Shown: in pieces, positions 27,105-39,285 of the stretch
How positions within the stretch are numbered: the stretch's first letter is position 1
Layout of the letters: each line of letters begins with the position of its first letter
From: Marinomonas aquiplantarum
GTDB taxonomy: Bacteria > Pseudomonadota > Gammaproteobacteria > Pseudomonadales > Marinomonadaceae
DNA: 64,000 bases
Assembly (NCBI RefSeq): GCF_003314975.1
Contig: NZ_QNRF01000006.1
Span: 124,001-188,000 of the forward strand
Direction: 5' to 3'
Made by a program: the position numbers and the translations under genes
The notes under the pieces: model-generated
The model's input: the letters and a program-made list of their open reading frames with translations, nothing else
Told to the model about the DNA's origin: nothing
Database searches by the model: none

Positions 27105-28220
27105 TTATTTGCGCTTCGCTACTAGGACTTTACGGATCGCCGCATTGAAGGATTCAATAAGATGCTGCGGGAAACCTTTACCGCTTTCGAAGTTTACCGA
27201 TTGTACAGCTCGCATGGCACTTTTGTTGTATTCGCTGCCAGACTTCCCCCACACACTATCAATGAACATAACGGCCATCGACAGAATGAACGCCCCTTGT
27301 GGTATTAAAGGACCCACTAAGCCTTCTGGGTAACCTGTACCATCAAATCGTTCTTTGTGCGCTTTCACCATGTCGACAGCATCTTCCCAGCCTTCATGCT
27401 TCGATAACAACTTTGCCCCAACCATCGGATGATTCATGGTGGCTTCTTGTTTCGCTACCTCATCGTCTTTGCAGTTCAAAATCAATGCCATGCCCATGTT
27501 ATGCATGTAAGCCGCGGCACTCAGCTGACAAGGGTCAACTGGTGCTCTTAACTCAGCATTAATCAATTGGCAAAGTTTGAGAATGCGTTCGCTGCGCTCC
27601 GCTGAATACCCTAATAATCGATTTAATTTGTGACTAAATCCTGCGAACAAATCAATGTCTGTTTGTTGCTGATCTGTGTATTCAACCTTGATGATGAGAG
27701 AGGATGCATCGCGACCGTCCTCCTCTTCCTCTTCGATCACCTGATGGGAACATTGCTTGAGTAGCACGGCCGCCAATTTAGGACGTTCAGCATCGTCTTC
27801 TTCAGCATAAATACCGTCCAAACCTTGCTGTAAAATATCGCGTAGCTCACTTTCGGCTACATGAGATTGATAAATCTGTTGCAGCAAAGAGTAGACTTTT
27901 TCTATCACCACATTGATAAGGTTCCCTAAATGGTGGTGATATTGAATGTAACCGCCGCGCATACCATCAACGATTTCTTCTAACTTATGTAAAACACCCA
28001 CCAGCGGATCCAAAAAACACACTGAGCAGTTGCCCTTCATACTGTGTAGAGAACGAAACAATTCGTCCAATTTATCAAAGGAAAATCCCTCACCTTCAAT
28101 ACTATTAATGATCTCTTCAATTTCTTGCTGTGCCTCGACATAGCACTCTAGCAAGTCATCCTTGAGATCTTTTTCTAAGGCAGAGAATTCTTTACAGGCA
28201 AAATGGCTCATCTTTCCCAT
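27105..28220 (-). CDS. Hpt-HD-GYP fusion protein with altered HD motif
   Basis: A 371-residue signalling protein. The N-terminal Hpt domain has RSLHSMKGNC near residue 58, where the His would be phosphorylated. The C-terminal half is HD-GYP-like: AAYMHNMGMALI stands where HDIGK-type residues are expected, then NHPMVGAKLL and HKERFDGTGYPEG (the GYP signature). The HD Asp is replaced by Asn and the following GK by GM, so c-di-GMP hydrolysis is doubtful. It may be a phosphorelay-controlled c-di-GMP sensor or degenerate phosphodiesterase (inference). Divergent from the EVE gene. Confidence 0.85.
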   Translation of the reverse strand: MGKMSHFACKEFSALEKDLKDDLLECYVEAQQEIEEIINSIEGEGFSFDKLDELFRSLHSMKGNCSVCFLDPLVGVLHKLEEIVDGMRGGYIQYHHHLGNLINVVIEKVYSLLQQIYQSHVAESELRDILQQGLDGIYAEEDDAERPKLAAVLLKQCSHQVIEEEEEDGRDASSLIIKVEYTDQQQTDIDLFAGFSHKLNRLLGYSAERSERILKLCQLINAELRAPVDPCQLSAAAYMHNMGMALILNCKDDEVAKQEATMNHPMVGAKLLSKHEGWEDAVDMVKAHKERFDGTGYPEGLVGPLIPQGAFILSMAVMFIDSVWGKSGSEYNKSAMRAVQSVNFESGKGFPQHLIESFNAAIRKVLVAKRK

Positions 28221-28357
28221 CCATTATCATTAGCCAAAAGGGTTGAGGCTAATCATGGTATTGGCTAATTTAATAGCGTCAGACTTTTATTGTAGTTAGA
28301 ATCTTTGTAAGCGTGAACAAAGAGAATGTTTCATTGTGCAAACGAAACGAGGTAACC

Positions 28358-28813
28358 ATGCCGAATTACTGGCTAATGAAGTCTGAACCAGATGCCTTTT
28401 CCATCGACGATCTGTCTGCCATGAAAGTCTCGCCTTGGGATGGGGTGCGAAATTACCAAGCTAGAAATTTCATGAAACAGATGCAGCTTGGTGACCAAAT
28501 TTTCTTCTACCACTCCAGTTGTAAACCAGCAGGCATTGTGGGCATTGCGGAAGTGGTCAAGGAAGCCTATCCAGACTACACTAGTTGGGACCCCAAAAGT
28601 GCCTACTTTGATGCTAAGTCGACGCCGACTCAACCCAGATGGTTTATGGTCGACGTGGCCTTTGTAACAAAGTTCTCGCGTCTAATTTCTTTAGCGGAAC
28701 TTAAAGAAGATGCCGCATTAAGCGAGATGCCACTGACTCAAAAAGGCAGCCGTCTGTCGATTATGCCAATTCGTAACGAAGACTGGGATCGCATACAACA
28801 ACATTTAAACTAA
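28358..28813 (+). CDS. EVE domain protein
   Basis: A 151-residue EVE-domain protein, a PUA-related fold that binds modified bases or RNA. Landmarks are YWLMKSEPDAFSIDDL, the WDGVRNYQARNFMK motif, GDQIFFYHSSCKPAGIVGIAEV and RWFMVDV, covering the whole length. ATG 28358 is chosen because GAGGTAA precedes it; an upstream in-frame start at 28313 lacks support. Cellular role is not established. The OmpA-like gene follows on the same strand. Confidence 0.9.
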   Translation: MPNYWLMKSEPDAFSIDDLSAMKVSPWDGVRNYQARNFMKQMQLGDQIFFYHSSCKPAGIVGIAEVVKEAYPDYTSWDPKSAYFDAKSTPTQPRWFMVDVAFVTKFSRLISLAELKEDAALSEMPLTQKGSRLSIMPIRNEDWDRIQQHLN

Positions 28814-28830
28814 TTGATAAGGAATTCAAT

Positions 28831-28887
28831 ATGCGGATAAGGGAAAACGCTTTCACTCACTGTCTCTCTCTTGTGGTTCATGAGTAA
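28831..28887 (+). CDS. candidate 18-residue leader ORF before the OmpA-like gene
   Basis: ATG at 28831 is preceded by AAGGA at good spacing. The frame encodes MRIRENAFTHCLSLVVHE and stops with TAA at 28885-28887, five bases before the OmpA-like ATG. The stop lies in the loop of the hairpin that covers that ATG. Translation of this ORF would open the hairpin and could allow coupled initiation. No homology is known to me; the case rests on position and ribosome binding site. Confidence 0.45.
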   Translation: MRIRENAFTHCLSLVVHE

Positions 28888-28900
28888 GTAACATGAACCA
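28874..28900 (+). promoter_or_regulatory. hairpin enclosing the OmpA-like start codon
   Basis: TGGTTCATG (28874-28882) is a perfect inverted repeat of CATGAACCA (28892-28900), with a 9-base loop. The ATG of the downstream gene (28893-28895) lies in the 3' arm, so in mRNA it would be base-paired. Confidence 0.65.
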
Positions 28901-29888
28901 GTCGATAGCAAGGATTGCTATACTCGTCTGTTTTACTATTTTGTCCTTAGGCTGTGCCTCGGTTCACGCCACCTCCTTGTACCCCACTTCATTTAAAGCT
29001 CAGCTGCAAGACTCAGATCGTGACGGTGTGATTAACTTGCGGGACTTGTGTCCAAATACTCCGCATGGCAGCGCCATCGATAATAACGGCTGCGCTCTGA
29101 CCAACACCCTGTATCACAACGTGCGCTTTCAAGCTCAGTTTGACACCAATCAATACCAACTCGATGAGTCCCTTCATAATCAACTGGCCGAACTTGCGGA
29201 GACACTTAAAACACACCCTAACAGCCTTATTTGCATAGAAGGCCACACCGACAGTCAGGGGTCACCTTACTATAATTTCCTCCTATCTAAGAAACGCGCC
29301 GACGCCCTAGCAGAACATTTGATTACTCGCTTTCATATAGCGCCTAAGCGCATTATTCGAATAGGATATGGTCAACAACGGCCCGCCATTACTCACACCG
29401 GATCCGCTGACACAAAACAGAATCGCCGTGTTGTTGCACGTATTTTAATGCCACCAAAAGATGACACTGGGACACCTTGGCGCATCCCTTTCAAGCTCAA
29501 TCAATACCGTATCTCAGAACAACAAAAAACCTCATTACAACCAGTTGTATTAAGGCTCATTCAACAGCCAGAGAGCTTTGTATTAATAGCAGGACACACC
29601 GACGCCAGCGGTCAGTATCAACACAACATGAGGCTTTCTCAGCAACGCGCCGAACAAGTCGCGAAGTATCTAGAAAAGACGCATTCGATCAGTGAATATA
29701 GCATTATAACCCTAGGTTACGGCGCAACTCGACCGCTTGTTGAGAATGATACCGCATACCATCGTCAACTAAATCGTCGTGTAGAGGTTCGCCTCTTGGA
29801 ACAGATGCAGGTCAGTCAACAAGTGATTTTGCCCAAATGGACCATTTGGAGTGTCGATGAGTTGGAGAATTCGCTCCAATCAAACTAA
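28893..29888 (+). CDS. envelope protein with two OmpA-like domains
   Basis: A 331-residue exported protein. The N-terminus is hydrophobic with LSLGCAS (an imperfect lipobox) and an alternative cleavage after VHA, so it may be a lipoprotein or a soluble periplasmic protein. A thrombospondin type 3-like calcium motif DSDRDGVINLRDLC lies at about residue 40. Two OmpA peptidoglycan-binding domains follow: GHTDSQGSPYYNFLLSKKRA...QNRRV (about 77-187) and GHTDASGQYQHNMRLSQQRA...LNRRVEV (about 195-305). One copy per protein is usual. The start codon sits in a hairpin behind a leader ORF. It converges on the next gene with a 4-base overlap. Confidence 0.87.
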   Translation: MNQSIARIAILVCFTILSLGCASVHATSLYPTSFKAQLQDSDRDGVINLRDLCPNTPHGSAIDNNGCALTNTLYHNVRFQAQFDTNQYQLDESLHNQLAELAETLKTHPNSLICIEGHTDSQGSPYYNFLLSKKRADALAEHLITRFHIAPKRIIRIGYGQQRPAITHTGSADTKQNRRVVARILMPPKDDTGTPWRIPFKLNQYRISEQQKTSLQPVVLRLIQQPESFVLIAGHTDASGQYQHNMRLSQQRAEQVAKYLEKTHSISEYSIITLGYGATRPLVENDTAYHRQLNRRVEVRLLEQMQVSQQVILPKWTIWSVDELENSLQSN

Positions 29889-30598
29889 TTGAAGCGTCGT
29901 TCTCGCTCTTGGAGCGGCACGGCATAATCAAAGTAATATTGGATAACAGCGCCAATGTAATCATACTTTTTCCCAGTTCGTACGATCACGCCAACACTGG
30001 CCATATCTTGATATTTTTCCGGCTGGTAATAACTTTCAAATCGCCAGCCCGTATCCAAATCATTGTATTTTTCACGATACAAAGAGAAACGTACATTCTC
30101 TGATTGATAATAGCTAAGCCCTAAACGCGAACTGGTAATGTTACTCAAGGTGGCTTGATTGGATTGCGTGTTGACAATTAAGGTCACCTCGTCAAAAAAC
30201 ACATCTCCTGTAAACTGCCCTATTACCTCACGCTCCCCTTTTACGTCCTCATCCATTGGTTCCAATTCACTGACGCCTAAACCAACACCAAGACGACCAT
30301 ATTGATTGCTGATAAACCAATTTGAGAAAAACTCTGACTGAGCAAAGCTGTCGTTGCTGGAACCGGTAATCAAGTAATTACTGTTTAGCAACACCTGAGT
30401 CGCGAGGTAATCATTGATTGGGATATTCACTTTGAAGTCGATGTTCAGTAAGGACTTACGTTCCAGCAATCCGTAGCCCAACCCCACTGCAAAATTAGGC
30501 TTTTGCTCTTCAGCATAAGCCACACTAGAAAAGGTGAGTAATATAATTAAACCGCGTAACAACACCCGTTTTTCGCCTCCGGCAAATAATTCATCCAA
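29885..30598 (-). CDS. hypothetical exported beta-barrel-like protein
   Basis: A protein of up to 237 residues with a signal peptide (VLLRGLIILLTFSSVAYA) followed by alternating beta-type sequence with aromatic girdles, e.g. NFAVGLGYGLLERKSLLNIDF and KYDYIGAVIQYYFDYAVPL. This suggests an outer-membrane barrel or related periplasmic protein. GTG at 30565, preceded by GGAGG, is an alternative start that trims the polar N-terminus. I do not recognise the family. Divergent from miaB. Confidence 0.65.
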   Translation of the reverse strand: MDELFAGGEKRVLLRGLIILLTFSSVAYAEEQKPNFAVGLGYGLLERKSLLNIDFKVNIPINDYLATQVLLNSNYLITGSSNDSFAQSEFFSNWFISNQYGRLGVGLGVSELEPMDEDVKGEREVIGQFTGDVFFDEVTLIVNTQSNQATLSNITSSRLGLSYYQSENVRFSLYREKYNDLDTGWRFESYYQPEKYQDMASVGVIVRTGKKYDYIGAVIQYYFDYAVPLQERERRFN

Positions 30599-30778
30599 TC
30601 GCTTCTACGCGGTATTGTGAATAGATTCCCCATTAAGTGCCAGCCAAACATGGAAATTGTTGTGATATTTGCATTAAAAATGGCGGGAATGAATGACAAG
30701 TCTGGGATTCGGAAGCAAAGCCAAATATAATAGGCGCAAAGTCGATATGACGAACTCTTTTTTAGGTTTATAGGTTAC

Positions 30779-32134
30779 ATGGCAAAAAAACTCTTTATCC
30801 AAACTCATGGCTGTCAGATGAACGAATACGATTCTTCTCGTATGGCCGACTTATTAGGCGAAAGTCATGAGATGGAGCTGACAGACAATGCAGACGAAGC
30901 AGATGTTTTGCTTCTTAACACGTGCTCGATCCGTGAAAAAGCGCAAGACAAGGTATTTCACCAACTTGGTCGCTGGAAGAAGCTCAAGCAAAAAAATCCT
31001 GATCTAGTGATCGGGGTTGGCGGTTGTGTGGCCAGTCAAGAAGGCGACAACATTCGTAAACGTGCGAAACACGTGGATATGATTTTTGGTCCACAAACTC
31101 TGCACAAGCTTCCAGAGATGGTGAATGCTGCCGCCACACACATTCCCATTACTGACGTCACCTTCCCGGAGATTGAGAAGTTTGACCACCTGCCTGCGCC
31201 ACGCGTAGAAGGGGCCGAAGCCTTTGTATCCATCATGGAAGGTTGCAGCAAATACTGTACTTTCTGCGTTGTACCTTACACCCGTGGTGAAGAAGTCAGT
31301 CGTCCTTTTGACAGCATTCTACTAGAAGCGTCTCAGTTGGCTGAACAAGGTGTGCGTGAAATCCATTTACTGGGTCAAAACGTGAACGCCTACCGCGGCG
31401 AAACAGAAGAAGGTGATGAAGCCGATTTGGCCGACGTGATTCACGCTGTGGCGCGTATCGACGGCATTGAGCGTATTCGCTTTACCACTTCACACCCAGT
31501 GGAATTTACGGACAGTCTGATTGAAGCCTTTCGCACTGAGCCAAAGCTGGTCAGCCATTTACACTTACCAGTACAAAGTGGTGCCGATAACATTCTGAGT
31601 GCCATGAAACGTGGTCACGATCGTCAGTATTACATTGATAAAATCAACCGCATTAAAGACGCACGTCCTGGCATCAGCTTATCGTCCGACTTTATCATTG
31701 GCTTCCCTGGTGAAACCGATGAAGACTTTGTTGATACCATGAACCTGATCCAAGAAATTGGCTTTGATCATTCGTTCAGTTTTGTCTACAGTCAACGTCC
31801 TGGTACGCCAGCATCTGACCTTGAAGACGACACCCCTGAAGAGGTGAAGAAAGAACGTTTGGCGATTTTACAGCGCCGTATCAGCCAACAAGCGTTTGAT
31901 ATTAGCTTGGCCATGGTTGGCGAAGTAAAACGCATTTTGATCAGTGGCTACTCGCCGCGTGATCCAGGTCAACTTCAAGGCCGTACGGAAAACAATCGCA
32001 TTGTAAACTTCCGTGCGTCTGATCCACAATTAATTGGTAAATTTGCCGACGTTGTCATTACAGACGCTTATCCTAATTCCCTATTGGGTGAATTGATCAG
32101 CTCTGAACTCGACAACGACTTTGTCATTCAATAA
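30779..32134 (+). CDS. miaB: tRNA-2-methylthio-N6-dimethylallyladenosine synthase MiaB
   Basis: Radical-SAM methylthiotransferase that adds the 2-methylthio group to i6A37 of tRNAs reading UNN codons. The 451-residue protein has the UPF0004 domain ([17 protein letters not shown], with three conserved Cys in the first 90 residues), the radical-SAM cluster motif [17 protein letters not shown], and a C-terminal TRAM domain. It heads the conserved miaB-ybeZ-ybeY-ybeX-lnt set in the same order as E. coli; the gap to ybeZ is 13 bases. Confidence 0.97.
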   Translation: MAKKLFIQTHGCQMNEYDSSRMADLLGESHEMELTDNADEADVLLLNTCSIREKAQDKVFHQLGRWKKLKQKNPDLVIGVGGCVASQEGDNIRKRAKHVDMIFGPQTLHKLPEMVNAAATHIPITDVTFPEIEKFDHLPAPRVEGAEAFVSIMEGCSKYCTFCVVPYTRGEEVSRPFDSILLEASQLAEQGVREIHLLGQNVNAYRGETEEGDEADLADVIHAVARIDGIERIRFTTSHPVEFTDSLIEAFRTEPKLVSHLHLPVQSGADNILSAMKRGHDRQYYIDKINRIKDARPGISLSSDFIIGFPGETDEDFVDTMNLIQEIGFDHSFSFVYSQRPGTPASDLEDDTPEEVKKERLAILQRRISQQAFDISLAMVGEVKRILISGYSPRDPGQLQGRTENNRIVNFRASDPQLIGKFADVVITDAYPNSLLGELISSELDNDFVIQ

Positions 32135-32147
32135 GCACAGGTAGCCC

Positions 32148-33221
32148 TTGGAAACCACACAGACAACTCAACAAATTCGCCTAACACCAGCCAATGTCGA
32201 TGCCTTGGCTGGCATGTGCGGGCAACTCGATGAAAACATCAAATTGATCGAAAAACGCCTTGAGGTAGAGATTCGCTATCGAGGTGATTTATTCGACCTG
32301 TCTGGCGACAATGCTGAACACGTCATGGCCGCCAAAACCTTGTTGCAAAACCTTTATCGTGAAGCGTTAGCCAACCCACAAGTGTCGCCAGAAACGGTTC
32401 ACCTGTATTTACAGGAATCAGCCATTGAATCCTTGACTCGCAACAAACGAAGTCACAGTGATCAAGTGGTGATTAAAACCCGTAAAGCCTTTATCAAACC
32501 TAAAGGCCAAAACCAGCAAAGCTACGTGACGCAAATTCGCAAACACGACATTAACTTTGGTATTGGACCGGCTGGTACAGGTAAAACCTACCTTGCCGTA
32601 GCTTGTGCGGTCGAAGCCTTAGAAGCGGATCGAGTTGAGCGTATTATGTTGGTTCGTCCTGCGGTGGAAGCTGGTGAAAAATTGGGTTTCTTACCTGGTG
32701 ATTTGTCACAGAAAATTGACCCTTACTTACGTCCTTTGTACGATGCCTTGTACGAAATGCTGGGCTTTGAGTTGGTCGATAAACTGATTGAAAAAAACGT
32801 CATTGAAATCGCACCTTTGGCCTTCATGCGTGGTCGAACCTTAAATAATGCTTTTATCATTTTGGATGAAAGTCAGAACACCACGCGCGAACAAATGAAG
32901 ATGTTTTTGACGCGAATTGGTTTTGGCTCAACGGCTGTCATTACTGGTGACCGTACTCAGGTGGATTTACCACGCGGCACGTCATCTGGTTTAGCACAAG
33001 CAATGCATGTATTAAAAGACGTCAAAGGTATCAGCATCACCACTTTCGGTTCATCCGACGTGGTCCGCCATCCGTTGGTGCAACGTATTGTTGAAGCTTA
33101 TGACAAGTTCGATGAAGAAACCGAAGCTGAAAAGAAAGCTCGCAATGAAGCTCGAGCTGCCGAAAAAGCCCAAGTGGCAACGGCAGACAGTGCAAATGTG
33201 ACAACAGAAACGAAAACCTAA
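32148..33221 (+). CDS. ybeZ: PhoH-like ATPase YbeZ
   Basis: A 357-residue PhoH-family P-loop ATPase. Walker A is [12 protein letters not shown] near residue 145 and Walker B is FIILDESQN near residue 239. It starts with TTG (32148) behind AGGTAG. YbeZ interacts with YbeY in E. coli and is linked to rRNA handling under heat stress. The C-terminal tail is Ala/Glu/Lys-rich and probably disordered. The last base of the stop is the first base of the ybeY ATG (TAATG), indicating coupling. Confidence 0.95.
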   Translation: METTQTTQQIRLTPANVDALAGMCGQLDENIKLIEKRLEVEIRYRGDLFDLSGDNAEHVMAAKTLLQNLYREALANPQVSPETVHLYLQESAIESLTRNKRSHSDQVVIKTRKAFIKPKGQNQQSYVTQIRKHDINFGIGPAGTGKTYLAVACAVEALEADRVERIMLVRPAVEAGEKLGFLPGDLSQKIDPYLRPLYDALYEMLGFELVDKLIEKNVIEIAPLAFMRGRTLNNAFIILDESQNTTREQMKMFLTRIGFGSTAVITGDRTQVDLPRGTSSGLAQAMHVLKDVKGISITTFGSSDVVRHPLVQRIVEAYDKFDEETEAEKKARNEARAAEKAQVATADSANVTTETKT

Positions 33222-33685
33222 TGCCAGATTTAGAACTCGACTTACAAATTGCCACCGATAAGACAGATCAGCTTCCTAGTGAAGCTGACTTTCGCTTATG
33301 GGTTGAAAAAGCCTTACCCACCTCTGGTGATGAATACGAAGTGACCATTCGCATCGTAGACGAAGCAGAGAGCCAAGCACTGAATCACGAATACCGTGGC
33401 AAAGACAAACCCACCAATGTGCTGTCGTTTCCTTTTGAATCCCCACCTGGCATCGAATTACCTTTATTAGGTGATTTGGTTATCTGTCAGCAAGTGGTGG
33501 CAAAAGAAGCCATTGAGCAAGATAAAGCCCTGTTTGACCATTGGGCACACATGACGATTCACGGCATCTTGCATTTACGTGGTTATGACCATATAAATGA
33601 CGATGACGCTGAAGAAATGGAAAACTTAGAAACCGAATTATTGGCTTCTTTGTCGATTTCCGACCCTTATTTGATAAAAGAGTGA
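33221..33685 (+). CDS. ybeY: endoribonuclease YbeY
   Basis: A 154-residue zinc-dependent endoribonuclease needed for 16S rRNA 3'-end maturation and ribosome quality control in E. coli. The metal-binding signature [11 protein letters not shown] (three His) is near residue 113, and the family motifs [19 protein letters not shown] and [11 protein letters not shown] precede it. It overlaps ybeZ by one base and precedes ybeX by 12 bases. Confidence 0.97.
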   Translation: MPDLELDLQIATDKTDQLPSEADFRLWVEKALPTSGDEYEVTIRIVDEAESQALNHEYRGKDKPTNVLSFPFESPPGIELPLLGDLVICQQVVAKEAIEQDKALFDHWAHMTIHGILHLRGYDHINDDDAEEMENLETELLASLSISDPYLIKE

Positions 33686-33697
33686 GTTAATCCCCTA

Positions 33698-34567
33698 ATG
33701 AGCGATGACCGATCGAGCTTAAACAACGATCAACATAAATCCTGGTTTGAACGTTTCCTTCAAGCCTTTAATGATGAACCGCGCAGCCGTGCTGACATCA
33801 TTCAACTTCTGGAAACCGCTGTGCAGTCTGACGTTATAGACCGCGATGCCTTCACTATTGTCGAAGGCGCTCTCGAAGTGTCTGAAGTACAAGCCAGAGA
33901 CATCATGATTCCACCATCGCAAATGGTGGTCATCAAATCTGAAGACGACCCAAAAACGTCCATTCGCAAAGTCATTGATTCTTCCCACTCACGCTTCCCT
34001 GTGGTGGGCGAAGATTCTGACGAAATTTTAGGGGTTTTACTCGCCAAAGACCTATTGCCGTTGCTGTTTAAAGATGGCGACATCACCAACGAAGACATTC
34101 TCGCTCGGTTGCGTCCTGCTAACTTCATTCCAGAAAGTAAGCGCCTAAACGTCTTACTTAATGACTTCCGTACCAAGCGTTACCATATGGCGCTGGTACT
34201 TGATGAATACGGCAGTGTGTCCGGACTCGTCACCATTGAAGATGTGTTAGAGCAAATTGTTGGTGAAATCGAAGACGAAACCGACAAACTCGAACATGAA
34301 GGCATTCAGGTCACCAGTGACGCTGGTGTCTATTTAGTGCCAGCACTTTGCACCATTGAAGACTTTAACGAGTTTTTCAAAGCCGACCTTAACGAAGAAG
34401 AGTTTGACACCGTTGGTGGTATTCTCGTGCAACAATTTGGTCACGTTCCGCTACGTGATGAAACCATCAGCTTTGATCATTTCGACTTCAGAGTCGTGAA
34501 ATCCGATGGTCGTCGCGTGAAAACTATCCAAGTGTCAAAATCTGTTACCGAAGAGACGATAGACTAA
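33698..34567 (+). CDS. ybeX: CorC/HlyC family CBS-domain protein YbeX
   Basis: A 289-residue cytoplasmic protein with two CBS domains (about residues 70-125 and 135-190; note RDIMIPPSQM and MALVLDEYGSVSGLVTIEDVLEQIVGEI) and a C-terminal CorC/HlyC transporter-associated domain (DTVGGILVQQFGHVP). It is implicated in magnesium/cobalt efflux and in ribosome metabolism. lnt starts one base after the stop, so the operon is continuous. Confidence 0.95.
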   Translation: MSDDRSSLNNDQHKSWFERFLQAFNDEPRSRADIIQLLETAVQSDVIDRDAFTIVEGALEVSEVQARDIMIPPSQMVVIKSEDDPKTSIRKVIDSSHSRFPVVGEDSDEILGVLLAKDLLPLLFKDGDITNEDILARLRPANFIPESKRLNVLLNDFRTKRYHMALVLDEYGSVSGLVTIEDVLEQIVGEIEDETDKLEHEGIQVTSDAGVYLVPALCTIEDFNEFFKADLNEEEFDTVGGILVQQFGHVPLRDETISFDHFDFRVVKSDGRRVKTIQVSKSVTEETID

Positions 34568-34568
34568 G

Positions 34569-36155
34569 ATGTCAGCCATTCGCCCCGATTCAACCGATAC
34601 AATGGCGGGGCGAATTCCTCGCTTTTTCTCACGTTTACCTCTGACTGCCGCTTTGCTGATTGGCGTGATCGCTGGCGCAATCGGTGTGACCAGCTTCTCC
34701 CCTTTCCATTTTTGGCCTGGCTATTTTATTAGCCTATTTTTCTACGCCGTTTTGGTCATTACCAGCCCCACTGCCAAAACCGCATTATGGCGAGGCACGT
34801 CCGTTGCTTTCGGGGTCTTTGCCGCCAGTGTGTCGTGGGTCTTTGTCAGCATTGCTGAATATGGCCAAGTCGGTGATGTGATCGCCGTCCTGATCACCTT
34901 CTGTTTTATCGCTGTGTTAAGTGCCTTTTGGGCCTTTGCCGCTTGGTTGGGGTGGCGCTTACAAGATAAATTCAAAACCCTGCCTGCTAGCTTTTGGGTA
35001 ATGTTCAGCCTGTTATTAGCAGAACTAGGACGCAGCGTCTTATTTACCGGCTTCCCTTGGCTGCTGCCCGGTTATGCGGTTGAAAACACTTGGCTTTTTG
35101 AGCTACTACCCATTGGTGGTATTTGGCTCACCAGTTTTGTCGTCGTTCTAACGGCCACTACCTTAGCCGGTCTGGTGCTAAAACAACGCAATCAAATCAT
35201 GCTAATGACAATCCTGGCATTAAGTTGGGGTGGTGCTGCCTATTTGAACTACTTTCCAAGTCAGTGGGTCACGCAAACTGGCACCCTGAAAACCACCTTA
35301 GTGCAAGGCAATGTCAAACAAGATGAAAAGTGGTTGGCGCAAACCGCCGCTCGCTCCTTAAATTATTACCAACAAACCACTCTGGCGCATTTAGACAGTG
35401 ATTTGATTGTCTGGCCCGAAACCGCCGTGACCTATTCCTATTCGCAAATCAAACCCTATTTTGCGGACTTCAGCCAACAACTGGCTGACACCAAAACTAC
35501 TTTGATTACCGGTATTCCAGATGTACAAGGCGGTAAAGACTATTACAACGCCATTTGGGCAACCGGCGATGGTTTTGGTCTTTACTACAAAAAACATTTG
35601 GTGCCCTTTGGGGAATATCTCCCTTTAGCCAATTATATTGGCCCTATTTTGGACATCTTTGGCATGCCCATGTCCAATTTTCAATCTGGCGATGACAATC
35701 AACCCGTTTTACAAGTAGGTGAATGGGGCATCGCGCCTTTTATTTGCTATGAAATCGTTTACCCAGAACAAGTTCGTGAGATGGTACGCGACAGTGATCT
35801 ATTGATCACCATTAGTAATGATGGCTGGTTTGGCACCTCTTTTGGCCCTTGGCAGCATCTGCAAATTGCGCAATTCCGAGCCAAAGAAACCGGACGCTAT
35901 GTGATTCGCGGCACCAACACAGGCATTACCGCAGTGATCAATGAACAAGGTGAGATTGTAGCTCAAGCCCCACAATTCAAACAAACGAGCTTAACGACGA
36001 ACGCCAAAGCCTTTGCGGGCAGTACGCCTTATGTCACCTGGGGCCCTTGGCCGACCCTAGCCTTAATCGGTTTAGCGGCGTTGTTCTGCTATCTCAACAA
36101 CCTCTTTTCCAAAACAGCTTCGGCTCGTCAGACACAAAAAGAGCAAAGCGCATAA
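34569..36155 (+). CDS. lnt: apolipoprotein N-acyltransferase
   Basis: Inner-membrane enzyme that adds the third acyl chain to the N-terminal Cys of lipoproteins. The 528-residue protein has about seven N-terminal membrane segments and a periplasmic nitrilase domain with the catalytic triad visible: IVWPETAV (Glu), YYKKHLVPFGEYLPL (Lys) and FICYEIVYPE (Cys). A final membrane segment lies near the C-terminus (about 487-508). It is the last gene of the miaB operon. The 3' end of the gene forms half of a terminator hairpin. Confidence 0.96.
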   Translation: MSAIRPDSTDTMAGRIPRFFSRLPLTAALLIGVIAGAIGVTSFSPFHFWPGYFISLFFYAVLVITSPTAKTALWRGTSVAFGVFAASVSWVFVSIAEYGQVGDVIAVLITFCFIAVLSAFWAFAAWLGWRLQDKFKTLPASFWVMFSLLLAELGRSVLFTGFPWLLPGYAVENTWLFELLPIGGIWLTSFVVVLTATTLAGLVLKQRNQIMLMTILALSWGGAAYLNYFPSQWVTQTGTLKTTLVQGNVKQDEKWLAQTAARSLNYYQQTTLAHLDSDLIVWPETAVTYSYSQIKPYFADFSQQLADTKTTLITGIPDVQGGKDYYNAIWATGDGFGLYYKKHLVPFGEYLPLANYIGPILDIFGMPMSNFQSGDDNQPVLQVGEWGIAPFICYEIVYPEQVREMVRDSDLLITISNDGWFGTSFGPWQHLQIAQFRAKETGRYVIRGTNTGITAVINEQGEIVAQAPQFKQTSLTTNAKAFAGSTPYVTWGPWPTLALIGLAALFCYLNNLFSKTASARQTQKEQSA

Positions 36156-36168
36156 GCCCTTTGCTCTT
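36139..36168. terminator. terminator spanning the lnt stop codon
   Basis: AAGAGCAAAG (36139-36148, inside lnt) pairs with CTTTGCTCTT (36159-36168) around a 10-base loop that contains the lnt stop. On the minus strand a T5 run follows, so it best terminates the YbeL-like gene. On the plus strand only AAAAC follows. Confidence 0.75.
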
Positions 36169-36175
36169 AAAACGT

Positions 36176-36601
36176 CTAACCGTGTGAAGACATTAAACCG
36201 TAATGGCAAATTTCACAGGTTGGCAACGCTTGCGCTTGCGGCAGCTTATTCAAGTGACCACATGACATACAAGTATAAGTGCCGGCCTCTACTTGTGTGC
36301 CTGCGACATGACACTCTTCTAGAGGTACTGGGTTATTGTTCACATGATTAATAAGCCAGAGTAAAGCGGCATCTTCCTTTTCATCCAACTCCTCAACTAA
36401 TTCGTGTCCACCGTCTAACACCAGATGCCAATTGGCATCTACCCAGGCTTCTGTGTAGCCCATCTTGTCGTGCCAATAAGCGGACATTAAGGCCATGTCT
36501 TCCAACAACCAATCCTTCGCACCTTGCAATGTTTTACGTGCTTCTTCGACTAAATTGGAATCCGAAGTGCTGTTTTGCAGATCTTTTTTCATAGATTTCA
36601 T
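36176..36601 (-). CDS. ybeL: YbeL-like zinc-ribbon protein (DUF1451)
   Basis: A 141-residue protein with a helical, Glu/Trp-rich N-terminal part and a C-terminal zinc ribbon, CMSCGHLNKLPQ then CEICH. This is the YbeL/DUF1451 layout, and E. coli ybeL also neighbours leuS. Function is unknown. Three in-frame ATGs (36619, 36601, 36592) are possible; AAGGAG sits just upstream of 36601, only two bases from it, so 36592 is also plausible. It converges on lnt and shares the terminator at its stop. Confidence 0.75.
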   Translation of the reverse strand: MKSMKKDLQNSTSDSNLVEEARKTLQGAKDWLLEDMALMSAYWHDKMGYTEAWVDANWHLVLDGGHELVEELDEKEDAALLWLINHVNNNPVPLEECHVAGTQVEAGTYTCMSCGHLNKLPQAQALPTCEICHYGLMSSHG

Positions 36602-36729
36602 AACTCCTTCTCTATGCACCTTCTAATTAGCGCGCCATCTCTATAAAATAGCGGATATTTTCAGACTCTGTTGGCCTTTGCTCCCTAATCTTGAGCTAGG
36701 TCGTTATAATGCTGAACAATCACATATAA

Positions 36730-39228
<2,499 letters not shown>

Positions 39229-39285
39229 GCAATGCAACTGGGATGGCCAATGGCCGTCCCTATTTTCTTAACTCGCACAGAGATC

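Noticed and set aside
27052..27108. ATAAAGCGT/ACGCTTTAT inverted repeat at the end of the Hpt/HD-GYP gene
   Set aside because: The 39-base loop and missing T-run make a terminator unlikely, and the two genes may be cotranscribed.
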